A model generated the notes under the pieces. It worked only from the letters and a program-made list of their open reading frames with translations, had not been told where the DNA came from and did no database searches. A DNA stretch of 64,000 nucleotides from Polaromonas sp. CF318 (GTDB taxonomy: Bacteria > Pseudomonadota > Gammaproteobacteria > Burkholderiales > Burkholderiaceae_C). The DNA lies in NCBI RefSeq assembly GCF_000282655.1, contig NZ_AKIV01000138.1:1-64000 (forward strand), written 5' to 3'. Below, one piece after another: positions 54,533 to 62,795 of this stretch; the stretch's first letter is position 1, and every line of letters starts with the position of its first letter. Made by a program: the position numbers and the translations under genes.

Positions 54533-55054
54533 TCAATCGTATTCGCATCCCGGTGGTCGCGGGGCCGCGAGGGTATGTTGGGTAGCGGCGCCCGGCAAGA
54601 TGCGTGCGCAGCCCGGCGCCATCGACTTCACCAGTATGAACTCGGGTGCCGGGCATGTGTCGGGATTCCCGTGAACCACCTTGCCTTTCTTGAAGCGACA
54701 AGCGAGAGCCTCAGCATCTGTCTCATAGGTGGACCAAACCCGTACCGCATCGCCGTTGACCACTTCGGTCAGGGAAAGCACGATCCATTTCTCGCCTTCA
54801 GGGGCGAACAGCGCCTGGCATCCGCTGTAGCGTGTGTCGATGTCCTTGGCGCGCGGATAGACGCGCAGGGTGACGCCATGGGTCATTTCTTCACCTGCGG
54901 CGGCCGGCGGCGACGCCAGGCCGCAGTTTTTGCCCACGGGCTTTTCGATGTCCGCTGCCCGGGCAGGCAGCATGCAAAGCGGCAAGCACATGAGCAAACA
55001 GGCGACGCGCAAAATGGTGGTTGCGCTTGAAAGCCGGACGAAACCCCTCGGCAT
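54533..55054 (-). CDS. Hypothetical exported protein with paired cysteines
   Basis: The 173-residue protein has an N-terminal hydrophobic signal (LRVACLLMCLPLCMLPARAA). Its mature part contains several cysteines (GKNCGLASPP, SGCQALFAP, ALACRFKKG, DTCPAPEF, APGCARI), suggesting disulfides in the periplasm. No family is recognised. The ATG at 55054 is preceded by CAGGAA; an in-frame ATG at 55090 would overlap the upstream small gene. It follows that 102-residue gene by 19 bp on the same strand. Confidence 0.55.
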   Translation of the reverse strand: MPRGFVRLSSATTILRVACLLMCLPLCMLPARAADIEKPVGKNCGLASPPAAAGEEMTHGVTLRVYPRAKDIDTRYSGCQALFAPEGEKWIVLSLTEVVNGDAVRVWSTYETDAEALACRFKKGKVVHGNPDTCPAPEFILVKSMAPGCARILPGAATQHTLAAPRPPGCEYD

Positions 55055-55073
55055 TTGTTCCTGGGTACGGTGC

Positions 55074-55382
55074 TTATCCAAGCTGGGCATAGACCAGTAC
55101 TTCGTCACGATAAACCTTTGCGTCGTGATAGGGGTAAATATGGTTTCCGCAATGTTCGGTGAAGACCGCAATCGCCTTTTTCGCTTCACTGACAATAAAA
55201 ATTGCGTACTTGAACTGCGCAAAAGATCCGTCCATCAACTCAATCCGAAGCACCCCGATAGGAAACTCCAGCCAAGGGCGAACCTGCGAAAATACATCGT
55301 CGATGCTTCGCTCAAAGTAGGAGGCAAGCTCAGAAGCCCATTCACGTTCGAGTTGTTGGGCCAAGGCAGGTATTGGATACAT
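55074..55382 (-). CDS. Hypothetical 102-residue protein
   Basis: The short soluble protein opens PALAQQLEREWASELASYFER and contains a beta-hairpin-like region (LEFPIGVLRIELMDGSFAQFKYAIFIV). It ends YHDAKVYRDEVLVYAQLG. The pattern resembles small immunity or antitoxin-like proteins in size and composition, but nothing specific can be named. GC is lower than in glmM upstream. It lies 19 bp before the exported hypothetical gene on the same strand and may be co-transcribed with it. Confidence 0.5.
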   Translation of the reverse strand: MYPIPALAQQLEREWASELASYFERSIDDVFSQVRPWLEFPIGVLRIELMDGSFAQFKYAIFIVSEAKKAIAVFTEHCGNHIYPYHDAKVYRDEVLVYAQLG

Positions 55383-55437
55383 GGGGGTTCAGGGCCGGAC
55401 TGGGCGGAATGCTTGTAAGCCGACGCCGGGTATGAAC

Positions 55438-55737
55438 TCAAACATTCTCAGCCTGCGACGGATAAATGTGCTGGCAAAACCGCCATTCATGCACGGGCTG
55501 GTCGTCTATATACGCTGTAGGTTTCGGCAGGTAGCCGTCAAAACAATCGCTGATTCCAAGTTCAATGGCCGTGGCCTTGCAGTACTCGGCGCCTCCGGAA
55601 CTCCAGAGAAACAAGGTTGCGCCTTCGGATTTAAGCCGCCTGACCTGGGCTATCACGGCGGGCATGGGGATGCGTTTGGCGCCCACGGACCTGACCATGG
55701 TGTCGTCGACATCTACAAAAATGATTTGTGAGGTCAT
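55438..55737 (-). CDS. Small HAD-superfamily phosphatase-like protein
   Basis: The 99 residues show HAD motif I as IIFVDVDDTMVRSVG, motif II as LFLWSSGGAEYCK with the serine, and a reduced motif IV region (KPTAYIDDQPVHEW). No cap domain is present, so it is a minimal C0-type HAD, similar in size to phage- or plasmid-encoded polynucleotide phosphatase relatives. The motif III lysine is possibly in YLPKPTAY. Its ATG overlaps the stop of the membrane protein gene by four bases, at the distal end of the sugar-acid operon. Confidence 0.75.
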   Translation of the reverse strand: MTSQIIFVDVDDTMVRSVGAKRIPMPAVIAQVRRLKSEGATLFLWSSGGAEYCKATAIELGISDCFDGYLPKPTAYIDDQPVHEWRFCQHIYPSQAENV

Positions 55738-56153
55738 GGCTGTTGAATCCGCGCTTTATTGCGGAGCATATGCAACACCAGCAGCCACAGCGCCACCGGA
55801 AGCAAAAGCGCGGCGGCCGCAACCTCCGAAAGAATCGTGACATTGGCCAGCAAAGGATGTAGTTCAAGGGGCGCCACCGCATAGTGACCCAGGCCATCAA
55901 AGCCGAGGGCCGCATACACGGCTATCAGCAACAGTCCCGTGGCCATGAATCTCTTGCGCATCAACAGCAGGCCGGTTGCCCCCACGGAGGTAATGGCCGC
56001 CCACACTGCATAGACCTGCGCGCGGGTGAGCCAGGCCGGCAGGTTTGGGTATTCGCAGATGAACTCTGCGTTGTGGCTGAAGTGGCCGAGGCTGGTGAGG
56101 AAGTAGGCTGCCGTCAGCGCCAGCAGCACTTTGGGAAGCTGTGCCGTCCGCAT
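55734..56153 (-). CDS. Uncharacterised four-helix inner-membrane protein
   Basis: The 139-residue hydrophobic protein has helices near 8-22 (VLLALTAAYFLTSL), 44-62 (AVWAAITSVGATGLLLM), 70-90 (ATGLLLIAVYAALGFDGLG) and 104-128 (TILSEVAAAALLLPVALWLLVL). A GHFSHNAEFICEYPNLP segment lies between the first two and supplies His and Cys. No family is recognised. An alternative ATG at 56171 would overlap the aldehyde dehydrogenase stop. It overlaps the HAD gene by four bases downstream. Confidence 0.6.
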   Translation of the reverse strand: MRTAQLPKVLLALTAAYFLTSLGHFSHNAEFICEYPNLPAWLTRAQVYAVWAAITSVGATGLLLMRKRFMATGLLLIAVYAALGFDGLGHYAVAPLELHPLLANVTILSEVAAAALLLPVALWLLVLHMLRNKARIQQP

Positions 56154-56167
56154 CCCCGTTACCACCC

Positions 56168-57619
56168 TCAAGCCAGCGTATACGCCGTCTTCACCGTCGT
56201 GAAAAACTCCTGCGCATACCTGCCCTGCTCGCGCGGGCCGTAGCTGGAGCCTTTGCGGCCACCGAAGGGCACGTGGTAGTCAACCCCCGCTGTGGGCAGG
56301 TTGACCATGACCATGCCGGCCTGGCTGTGGCGCTTGAAGTGGGTGGCGTATTTGAGGCTGGTGGTGGCGATGCCGGCCGACAGGCCGAAGGGCGTGTCGT
56401 TGGCGGTGGTGAGCGCCGCTTCGTAGTCCTTGACGCGGATGATGCTGGCGACCGGGCCGAAGATTTCCTCGCGGTTGATGCGCATGCCGGCCGTGCTTTC
56501 GCTGAAGAGGGCCGGCTGCATGTAATAACCTTCCGCGCCGCTGCCGGTGTGGCAGGGGATGCGCGCGCCGCCAAAGGCCAGGGTCGCGCCCTCGGCCTTG
56601 CCGATCTCGATGTAACTCAAGTCCTGCTCCAGCTGCGCTTGCGAGGACACCGGGCCCACGTCGGTGCCGGCCGTGAGGGCGTCGCCGACCTTGATGCGGG
56701 CCATGCGTTCCTGCAGGGCTTTGACAAAAGCCGGGTAGATGCCCTCGGTCACGATCAGGCGGCTGGAGGCCGTGCAGCGCTGGCCGGTGGAGTAGAAGGC
56801 GCTCTGCGCGCTGAGCTCAACCGCCTGCGCGAGGTCGGCGTCGTCGAGGATGACCTGCGGGTTCTTGCCGCCCATTTCGAGTTGCACTTTTTTGAGGTTT
56901 TTCGCGCAGGCCTCGGCGATGCGGCTGCCCACGCCGACCGAGCCGGTGAAGCTGATGGCGTTGACGCCGGGGTGGTTGACCAGCGCATCGCCGATCACGC
57001 GGCCCGGGCCCATGACCAGGTTGAACACGCCGGCCGGGATGCCGGAGCGCGAGATGATCTCGGCCAGCGCCCAGGCGCTGCCGGGCACCAGGTCGGCGGG
57101 TTTCAAGACCACGCAGTTGCCGAAGGCCAGCGCGGGCGCGATTTTCCAGGCCGGGATGGCGATGGGGAAGTTCCAGGGCGTGATCAGGCCGACCACGCCC
57201 ACGGGCTCGCGCGTGATCTCCACGCCTATGCCGGGGCGCACCGAGGGAATGGTTTCGCCCGACAGGCGCAGACATTCACCGGCGAAGAACTTGAAGATAT
57301 GGCCGGCGCGCGTGGCCTCGCCTATGCCTTCGGGCTTGGTCTTGCCTTCTTCGCGCGAGAGCAGGGTGCCCAGCTCTTCGCGGCGTGCGAGGATTTCGGT
57401 ACCTATCTTGTCCAGCGCGTCCGAGCGTGCCTGTATGCCCGAGGTCGACCAGGCCGGGAACGCCGCCTGCGCGGCCTGCACGGCGGCGTCCAGGCCGGCC
57501 GCATCGGCCTGCGTGTATTCGCCGATCACGTCGGCCAGGTTGCTGGGATTGAGGTTGGGGCTGTAGCTATTGCCGGCCAGCCATTGGCCGGCAATGAGGT
57601 TGTTGTGTTTCGTGGTCAT
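56168..57619 (-). CDS. Aldehyde dehydrogenase, 2-oxoglutarate-semialdehyde dehydrogenase-like
   Basis: The 483-residue NAD(P)-dependent aldehyde dehydrogenase has the catalytic Cys in FYSTGQRCTASSR, the general-base Glu in VQLEMGGKNPQ, the cofactor loop SFTGSVGVGSRIAE and GLITPWNFPIAIPAWK with the asparagine that stabilises the oxyanion. Overall layout resembles alpha-ketoglutaric semialdehyde (2,5-dioxovalerate) dehydrogenase, the last enzyme of non-phosphorylative pentose and sugar-acid pathways. The operon holds the expected dehydratases upstream, which supports that role. Substrate remains inferred. Confidence 0.85.
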   Translation of the reverse strand: MTTKHNNLIAGQWLAGNSYSPNLNPSNLADVIGEYTQADAAGLDAAVQAAQAAFPAWSTSGIQARSDALDKIGTEILARREELGTLLSREEGKTKPEGIGEATRAGHIFKFFAGECLRLSGETIPSVRPGIGVEITREPVGVVGLITPWNFPIAIPAWKIAPALAFGNCVVLKPADLVPGSAWALAEIISRSGIPAGVFNLVMGPGRVIGDALVNHPGVNAISFTGSVGVGSRIAEACAKNLKKVQLEMGGKNPQVILDDADLAQAVELSAQSAFYSTGQRCTASSRLIVTEGIYPAFVKALQERMARIKVGDALTAGTDVGPVSSQAQLEQDLSYIEIGKAEGATLAFGGARIPCHTGSGAEGYYMQPALFSESTAGMRINREEIFGPVASIIRVKDYEAALTTANDTPFGLSAGIATTSLKYATHFKRHSQAGMVMVNLPTAGVDYHVPFGGRKGSSYGPREQGRYAQEFFTTVKTAYTLA

Positions 57620-57659
57620 GGGTGTGGTTCCAGGGGCTGGGCTTGATTGGGGAGAGGGG

Positions 57660-58583
57660 TCACAAGGGCAGTGTCACATCAATCGCATAAAAACGCAGGG
57701 CGTTGGCGCACATCATCGCATGCTGCTGGTGGTGTGGCAGGTGGGCCAGCATGCCGGCCACACTGTCCACCAGGTCAGGGTAGTTTATGCGCAGGCCGGC
57801 CACCGGGAAGTTGCTGGCGAACATGCAGCGCTGCCATCCGAAAATTGCAATCGTTTCATACACAATGCGCGCATTGTCCTGCCGCTCCCAGGGCCGGTCG
57901 CGCAGGCCGAATTCCGAGAGCTTGACGTGCACATTCTCCTGCCGGGCCAGCGTCTCCATCCAGCCGCGCCAGCGCTTGAGGCCTTCTTCGCTGCGGTCCC
58001 AGGCCAAGCCGTGGTGATTGAGGACCATGGGCACCTTGGGAAACAGGGCTGCCACCTCGGCCGCCTCGGGCAAATGCCAGGCCGGCACGCGCAGGTCCCA
58101 GCGCAGGCCGTATTTCTCCAGCAGCGAGAAGCCGCGCAGCCAGGCGGGGTCCTGCATGGTGCCGGCCTGGCCTTTGACGCTGTGCGCCGGTGAGGCCGAG
58201 GTCACCGGTTTGCTGCGTATGCCGCGCACCAGCGGAAAGCACGATTGCGCGAGCAGGTGCTCCTCGCTGTCCGGCCGGTCAAACCAGGCATGGGCGACCA
58301 CGGCATTCGGAAAGCCGTGCGCCGCATGCACCTCGTGCAGCCAGGCGGTTTCGGCGAGCTGTTCATCGCGGCTGCGCTCGGCCTCCACGTGTACGGTGGC
58401 CACGACCTCGCAAGGCCCCGCGGCGGCGCGGTAGTCGGTCGCGAGAAAGTCCCGGCAGATGGCGCGGTAGTCGCCCAGGAAAAAGGCCTCGGGGTCATAG
58501 CCTTCCTGCAGCCAGGGGTAGTGCCCGCGCGACAGGTCCCACAGGTGGTGGTGGGCATCGACGATGGCCAGCGCCGGCGTCAT
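57660..58583 (-). CDS. Amidohydrolase_2 superfamily lactonase-like protein
   Basis: The 307-residue TIM-barrel hydrolase opens IVDAHHHLWD, the HxH metal motif, followed by PWLQEGY. VPMVLNHHGLAWD adds a conserved His, and RCMFASNFPVAGL sits where the last metal or proton-acceptor Asp usually lies; here it is Asn, a variant I recall in part of this subfamily. Relatives (COG3618) open sugar-acid lactones such as L-fucono- or L-rhamnono-lactone. The start at 58583 lies four bases after the beta-propeller gene stop, indicating a tight operon. Confidence 0.75.
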   Translation of the reverse strand: MTPALAIVDAHHHLWDLSRGHYPWLQEGYDPEAFFLGDYRAICRDFLATDYRAAAGPCEVVATVHVEAERSRDEQLAETAWLHEVHAAHGFPNAVVAHAWFDRPDSEEHLLAQSCFPLVRGIRSKPVTSASPAHSVKGQAGTMQDPAWLRGFSLLEKYGLRWDLRVPAWHLPEAAEVAALFPKVPMVLNHHGLAWDRSEEGLKRWRGWMETLARQENVHVKLSEFGLRDRPWERQDNARIVYETIAIFGWQRCMFASNFPVAGLRINYPDLVDSVAGMLAHLPHHQQHAMMCANALRFYAIDVTLPL

Positions 58584-58587
58584 GGCC

Positions 58588-59532
58588 TCAATGCCGCCAG
58601 ACGTAAGACGAATCGGGTTCGCGCAGGGTGTTGATCCGCTGCCCGAACTCAAAGCTGTCGAGATCCAGGCGGCGCACCGTGTCGTCCTGGAAGGAGATGT
58701 AAACGGCGCGCTCCACCGGGTGGAAGGACAGGGCCAGCGGGTTGCCGGGCAGGGGGAGGCAGCGCTGCTCCTGCAGGTCGGTGCCGAAGACCGAGAGCGA
58801 ATGCTCGCCCGAGTTGGTGGTCAGCAGCAGCTCATCGCCCTGGGCACCCTTGAAGCGGTAAACGCGGTTGGGGTCGCGCCGCGTCTTGCCCCGGGCCACC
58901 ACCTTCATGCTGCCCGTGTCGATGGCGACGATGCTGTCATCGCCGCGGTTGGCCACATACAGCAGCGATTCGTCGGCCGACAGCACATTGCCCTCGGGCA
59001 CCGGGCCGGGCACCATCGCCACCGGCATGAACGTCGGGTCGTTGGGTTTGATCTTGGTCACGGTGTTGGACAGCAGGTTGAGCGCATAAGCCGTCTGCGC
59101 GTCCCGGCTCAGCGCGAACAAATGCGTCTTGTAGCCGCCCGAGGGCACGGCCAGGTCCGGCACAAACACCGTCCCCGGGTTCGAGAAGCGCAGCAACACG
59201 TTGTGCGCCTCCGACATCACAAACAGCCGCCCCTGGCCGTCCACCGTCAGGCCGTGCGGCCGGTAGTAGGGCCACAGGTTCAGCGTGGCCACGTGTTTTT
59301 GCTGCGCGAGGTCGATCACAAACACCGAGTGCCCGCCCATGTCGCCCAGGTGGCTGGCCGTCTCTATGCCGTAGTGGCCCACATAGGCCAGGCCGCGTGC
59401 CGCGTCCACCGTGAATTCATGCGGAAAATTCGGCAGCACGATGTGCTTTTGCGCCAGGCCCGTGGCCAGGTCGTAGAAGCTGAAGGTATGGGCGCATTTT
59501 TGCACCAGCAAGAGTGTTTCCCGAAGCGGCAT
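58588..59532 (-). CDS. YncE/lactonase-like beta-propeller protein
   Basis: The 314-residue, likely cytoplasmic propeller has no signal peptide. It contains repeated strand motifs such as FTVDAARGLAYVGHYGIETA, GLTVDGQGRLFVMSEAHN, ALSRDAQTAYALNLLSNTV, LSADESLLYVANRGDDSIV and ALSFHPVERAVYISFQDD. The fold matches YncE, 6-phosphogluconolactonase-like and SMP-30-like proteins. In this operon, with a lactonase-type amidohydrolase next to it, a second lactonase or a sugar-lactone-binding role is plausible. The reaction is not determined. Confidence 0.7.
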   Translation of the reverse strand: MPLRETLLLVQKCAHTFSFYDLATGLAQKHIVLPNFPHEFTVDAARGLAYVGHYGIETASHLGDMGGHSVFVIDLAQQKHVATLNLWPYYRPHGLTVDGQGRLFVMSEAHNVLLRFSNPGTVFVPDLAVPSGGYKTHLFALSRDAQTAYALNLLSNTVTKIKPNDPTFMPVAMVPGPVPEGNVLSADESLLYVANRGDDSIVAIDTGSMKVVARGKTRRDPNRVYRFKGAQGDELLLTTNSGEHSLSVFGTDLQEQRCLPLPGNPLALSFHPVERAVYISFQDDTVRRLDLDSFEFGQRINTLREPDSSYVWRH

Positions 59533-59596
59533 GGATGTCCTGAAAATGGGGAGCCAGAAAGGAAACGAAGCCTGCGCCGGCAGGCGGCTGAAGCGC

Positions 59597-60523
59597 CTAT
59601 TTGCCCCAGCGCAGCACCAGCGGGTCCAGCCGGCGCGCGGTGGCCAGCAAGCCCTTGCGCACCTCGGGATGCATGGCGGGGAAGGGGTGGCGCGGCGCTT
59701 CGCAGGCGATCACGCCGCCTTCCTTCATCAGCGCCTTGGCCGTCAGGATGCCGCCCTGGCGGTTCTCGTAATTGATCAGCGGCAGCCAGCGCGCGTACTC
59801 GGCCGCGGCCTCTTCTCGCCGGCCGGCCGCCCAGGCGTCCATGATCCTGCGTATGCCGTCCGGGTAGCCGCCGCCCGTCATCGCGCCGGTCGCGCCGGCC
59901 TCCAGGTCGGGCAGCAGGGTGATGGCTTCCTCGCCGTCCCAGGGGCCTTCAATTGCGTCGCCACCCAGGCGCAGCAGCTCGCGCAGCTTGGAGGCTGCGC
60001 CGGGCGTTTCGATCTTGAAGTAGGCAACGTTGCGAATCTCCTTCGCCATGCGCGCCAGGAAAGGGGCCGACAGCGCGGTACCGCTCACGGGCGCGTCCTG
60101 GATCATGATGGGGATGTCGATGGCGGCCGACAGCGTGGCGAAGAACTCGTAGATTTTTTCTTCCGTCACACGAATGGTGGCGCCATGGTAGGGCGGCATC
60201 ACCATGACCATGGCCGCGCCCAGGTCCTGCGCGCGGCGGCTGCGTTCGGCGCAGACCTTGGTGCCGAAGTGGGTGGTGGTCACAATCACCGGCACGCGGC
60301 CCGCCACATGTTGGAGGATGGCCGCGGTCAGCACCTCGCGCTCCTCGTCCGACAGCACAAACTGTTCGGAGAAGTTGGCGAGTATGCACAGGCCCGTGGA
60401 GCCGGCATCGATCATGAAATCGACGCAGCGCTTCTGGCTTTCCAGATCGAGTTCGCCCGCGTCGGTGAAGGTGGTGGGCACCACCGGAAACACGCCCTGG
60501 TACCTGGCTGTCATGGTGTTCAC
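59597..60523 (-). CDS. DapA-superfamily dehydratase/aldolase, 2-keto-3-deoxy-sugar-acid dehydratase-like
   Basis: The 308-residue class I Schiff-base enzyme has the catalytic Lys in AYFKIETPGA and Tyr in VMPPYHGAT. The DapA substrate motif GTTGE is replaced by CILANFSEQF, which argues against lysine biosynthesis and agrees with the group containing L-2-keto-3-deoxyarabonate dehydratase. That enzyme would produce 2-oxoglutarate semialdehyde, the substrate of the operon's aldehyde dehydrogenase. It sits seven bases after the enolase-superfamily gene. Aldolase activity giving pyruvate is the alternative. Confidence 0.8.
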   Translation of the reverse strand: MNTMTARYQGVFPVVPTTFTDAGELDLESQKRCVDFMIDAGSTGLCILANFSEQFVLSDEEREVLTAAILQHVAGRVPVIVTTTHFGTKVCAERSRRAQDLGAAMVMVMPPYHGATIRVTEEKIYEFFATLSAAIDIPIMIQDAPVSGTALSAPFLARMAKEIRNVAYFKIETPGAASKLRELLRLGGDAIEGPWDGEEAITLLPDLEAGATGAMTGGGYPDGIRRIMDAWAAGRREEAAAEYARWLPLINYENRQGGILTAKALMKEGGVIACEAPRHPFPAMHPEVRKGLLATARRLDPLVLRWGK

Positions 60524-60530
60524 TGAATGT

Positions 60531-61703
60531 TCACTCGACGATGTTGAAGTCTTTGAGGAACTCGGTCTTCATGGTCAGGCCCAGGCCGGGCTTGTGGTCG
60601 TCGAGCTGCAGGAAGCCGTTCTCGGCCACGGGCTCGCCATCGAAGATGTAATAGAACAACTCGTTGCCGACTTCCACGTCGAACATCGGAAAGTATTCGC
60701 TCATGGGCGAGGCCAGGGTGCTCATGGTCAGGTGGTAGTTGTGCATCTGGCCGGCATGCGGCACCACCGGCACGCTGTAGGCCTCGCACAGCGCGTTGAT
60801 CTTGTGCGCGGCCGTGATGCCGCCCACGCGGTTGGTGTCGTACTGCACGACGGACACGGCTTTTTTGTCCAGCAACTGCTTGAAGCCGTAGAGGCTGAAC
60901 TCATGCTCGCCGCCCGAAATCGGGATGCTGGTGAGCTGGTTCAGTTCGGCATAGCCGTCGATGTCGTCGGCGATCACGGGCTCCTCGACCCAGCGCGGCT
61001 GGAACTTTTCGAGCTTGGGCAGCATGCGCTTGGCGTATTCGAGGTTCCAGCCCATGTAGCACTCGAGCATCAGGTCGTTGTCATAGCCGATCACTTCGCG
61101 CAACGCCTCGACGGCTTTCAGGTTTTCCGCCACGCCCCTGGTGCCGTGCGCCGGGCCGTAGCCGAAGCGCGACTTGAACATGGTGAAGCCCTGGTCCAGG
61201 TAGGTCTGCGCCTCGTCCTGCATGGCCTTGATGTCGGTGCGGTAGAGCTTGGAGTAATAGCAGGGAATCTTTTCCTTGGTGCGTCCGCCCAGCAGCTTGA
61301 ACACCGGCTTGCCCGCCGACTTGCCCAGGATGTCCCAGATGGCGATATCCACCGCCGAGATCGCGGCCATGGCCACGCCTTTGCGGCCCCAGGCATGGGT
61401 GCCGCGGTACATGCGCTGCCACAGGTATTCATAGTCCCAGGGATCCTGCCCCAGCACCAGCGGCGTGAGGTACTGGTCGATGATGGCCTTGGCGATGTGC
61501 GGCGCCAGCGCGACGTTGCCCAGTCCGACGATGCCGTTGTCGGTTTCGATCTCGACCACTGTCCAGGAATGGAAGCGGAAGGTGCTCATGGTCTCGGTGT
61601 TGGAGTAGACCAGGTCCATGGCGTTGGAGCAGAAGTTGCCCTGGGGTGGAACGGTCTTGCCTTTCCATTCGAAGACGCGGGCACGTACGGATTTGATTTT
61701 CAT
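60531..61703 (-). CDS. Enolase-superfamily sugar-acid dehydratase, L-rhamnonate dehydratase-like
   Basis: The 390-residue protein has a mandelate-racemase N-terminal capping domain ([18 protein letters not shown]) and a barrel with metal ligands in [18 protein letters not shown] and [12 protein letters not shown]. An Asp in [11 protein letters not shown] and the general-base His in [14 protein letters not shown] complete the site. The placement of GEHxF and VPHxxxxH follows the RhmD subgroup, and the sequence is nearest to L-rhamnonate dehydratase among those I know. It would dehydrate a sugar acid to the 2-keto-3-deoxy acid. It lies between the pdxA2-like and DapA-like genes with gaps under 10 bp. 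Confidence 0.82.
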   Translation of the reverse strand: MKIKSVRARVFEWKGKTVPPQGNFCSNAMDLVYSNTETMSTFRFHSWTVVEIETDNGIVGLGNVALAPHIAKAIIDQYLTPLVLGQDPWDYEYLWQRMYRGTHAWGRKGVAMAAISAVDIAIWDILGKSAGKPVFKLLGGRTKEKIPCYYSKLYRTDIKAMQDEAQTYLDQGFTMFKSRFGYGPAHGTRGVAENLKAVEALREVIGYDNDLMLECYMGWNLEYAKRMLPKLEKFQPRWVEEPVIADDIDGYAELNQLTSIPISGGEHEFSLYGFKQLLDKKAVSVVQYDTNRVGGITAAHKINALCEAYSVPVVPHAGQMHNYHLTMSTLASPMSEYFPMFDVEVGNELFYYIFDGEPVAENGFLQLDDHKPGLGLTMKTEFLKDFNIVE

Positions 61704-61712
61704 AGTGGTTCT

Positions 61713-62783
61713 CTAACGTTGAAATAAAGAATAAGAAGAGGTTCGGGCGGCTGCTTGCAAACGCGCAGCACCCATGCGCTGGGCAATCTTGAAAGCATTG
61801 AGCGTGGCATTCACGTCGGCCACACCCCGGCCCGCAATGTCGTAGGCCGTGCCATGGGCCGGCGTGGTGATGGGCACCGGCAGGCCGCCTTGCACCGTCA
61901 CGCCCTTGCTGAAACCCATGAGCTTGATCGCGATCTGGCCCTGGTCGTGGTACATGGTGACGATGGCCTGGTAGAGGCCGTCGCGCGCTTTCAAAAAGAT
62001 GGTGTCGGCCGGGAAGGGACCGTCCACCGGAACGCCGGCCGCGCGCAACTCGGCCACGGCCGGTTCGATGATGTCGATCTCTTCGCGCCCGCAGACACCG
62101 CCGTCGCCGCCATGCGGGTTAAAGGCCGCCACCGCGACCTTGGGATTGGCGTTGCCGCTGGCCTGCAGCGACGCATAAATCAGCTTTGCCGCGTCGACGA
62201 TGCGCTGTTGGCTCAGCATGGCCGCCGCGTCTTTGAGCGGAATGTGGGACGAGACGCGCGAGGTCCACAAATCGCCCAGGGTGTTGAACTCGCAGAAGTA
62301 GCCGGTCACGCCCAGGTATTCGGCGAAGTGGTGCAGCTCGTCTTCATGCTTCAGGCCGCCCAGCTTCATGGCCTGCTTGTTCAGCGGGGCGAAGCAGATG
62401 GCATCGACCTCACCGCGCTTTGCGCCGTCCATGCAAAGGTTGAGCACCTGCAGCACGGCCGCGCCGCAGGCGGCCTGCGCCTGGCCGCGCTGGACCTGTG
62501 CCGCTTGAATCGTGTCTGTGGCCAGGAAAGCCGGCAGGCGCGTGTCGGCGCGGCCGCGCAGCTCGGCCAGACTGGTGACGGCTTGTGTCGCCACAGCCTG
62601 TTTGGCCGTGGCCTGGCCCTGTTGCCAGAGCCATTCGTCACCCACCAGCACGATGTTGGCGCCTGCGGTGATGCCGGGCTGGGCCAGCAGCCGGGCAACC
62701 AGCTCCGGGCCTATGCCGGCCGCGTCGCCCAGTGTGAGGGCAATCACGGGTGTGGAGGCGGGCAGCGTTTGCTTGGTGCTCAT
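61713..62783 (-). CDS. PdxA2-family 4-hydroxythreonine-4-phosphate dehydrogenase-like protein
   Basis: The 356-residue metal- and NAD-dependent dehydrogenase shows the PdxA motifs GDAAGIGPELVAR (Pro to Ala in GDPAG), FAPLNKQAMKLGG, FNPHGGDGGVCGREE, MYHDQGQIAIKL and PAHGTAYDIAG. Members fall into vitamin B6 PdxA, 4-phospho-threonate/erythronate dehydrogenases (PdxA2) and TphB-type diol dehydrogenases. No kinase of the DUF1537 type, normally paired with PdxA2, is in the operon. Start 62783 follows the Bug stop by 12 bases; an in-frame TTG at 62795 is possible. The context argues for a sugar-acid role, not B6 synthesis. Confidence 0.78.
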   Translation of the reverse strand: MSTKQTLPASTPVIALTLGDAAGIGPELVARLLAQPGITAGANIVLVGDEWLWQQGQATAKQAVATQAVTSLAELRGRADTRLPAFLATDTIQAAQVQRGQAQAACGAAVLQVLNLCMDGAKRGEVDAICFAPLNKQAMKLGGLKHEDELHHFAEYLGVTGYFCEFNTLGDLWTSRVSSHIPLKDAAAMLSQQRIVDAAKLIYASLQASGNANPKVAVAAFNPHGGDGGVCGREEIDIIEPAVAELRAAGVPVDGPFPADTIFLKARDGLYQAIVTMYHDQGQIAIKLMGFSKGVTVQGGLPVPITTPAHGTAYDIAGRGVADVNATLNAFKIAQRMGAARLQAAARTSSYSLFQR

Positions 62784-62795
62784 GCGTTGATCCAA

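Noticed and set aside
59597-60523. dapA for lysine biosynthesis
   Set aside because: The GTTGE substrate motif is absent and the gene sits inside a sugar-acid operon.
61713-62783. pdxA for vitamin B6 biosynthesis
   Set aside because: GDPAG is altered to GDAAG, no ksgA/apaG or other B6 neighbours are present, and the context is catabolic.
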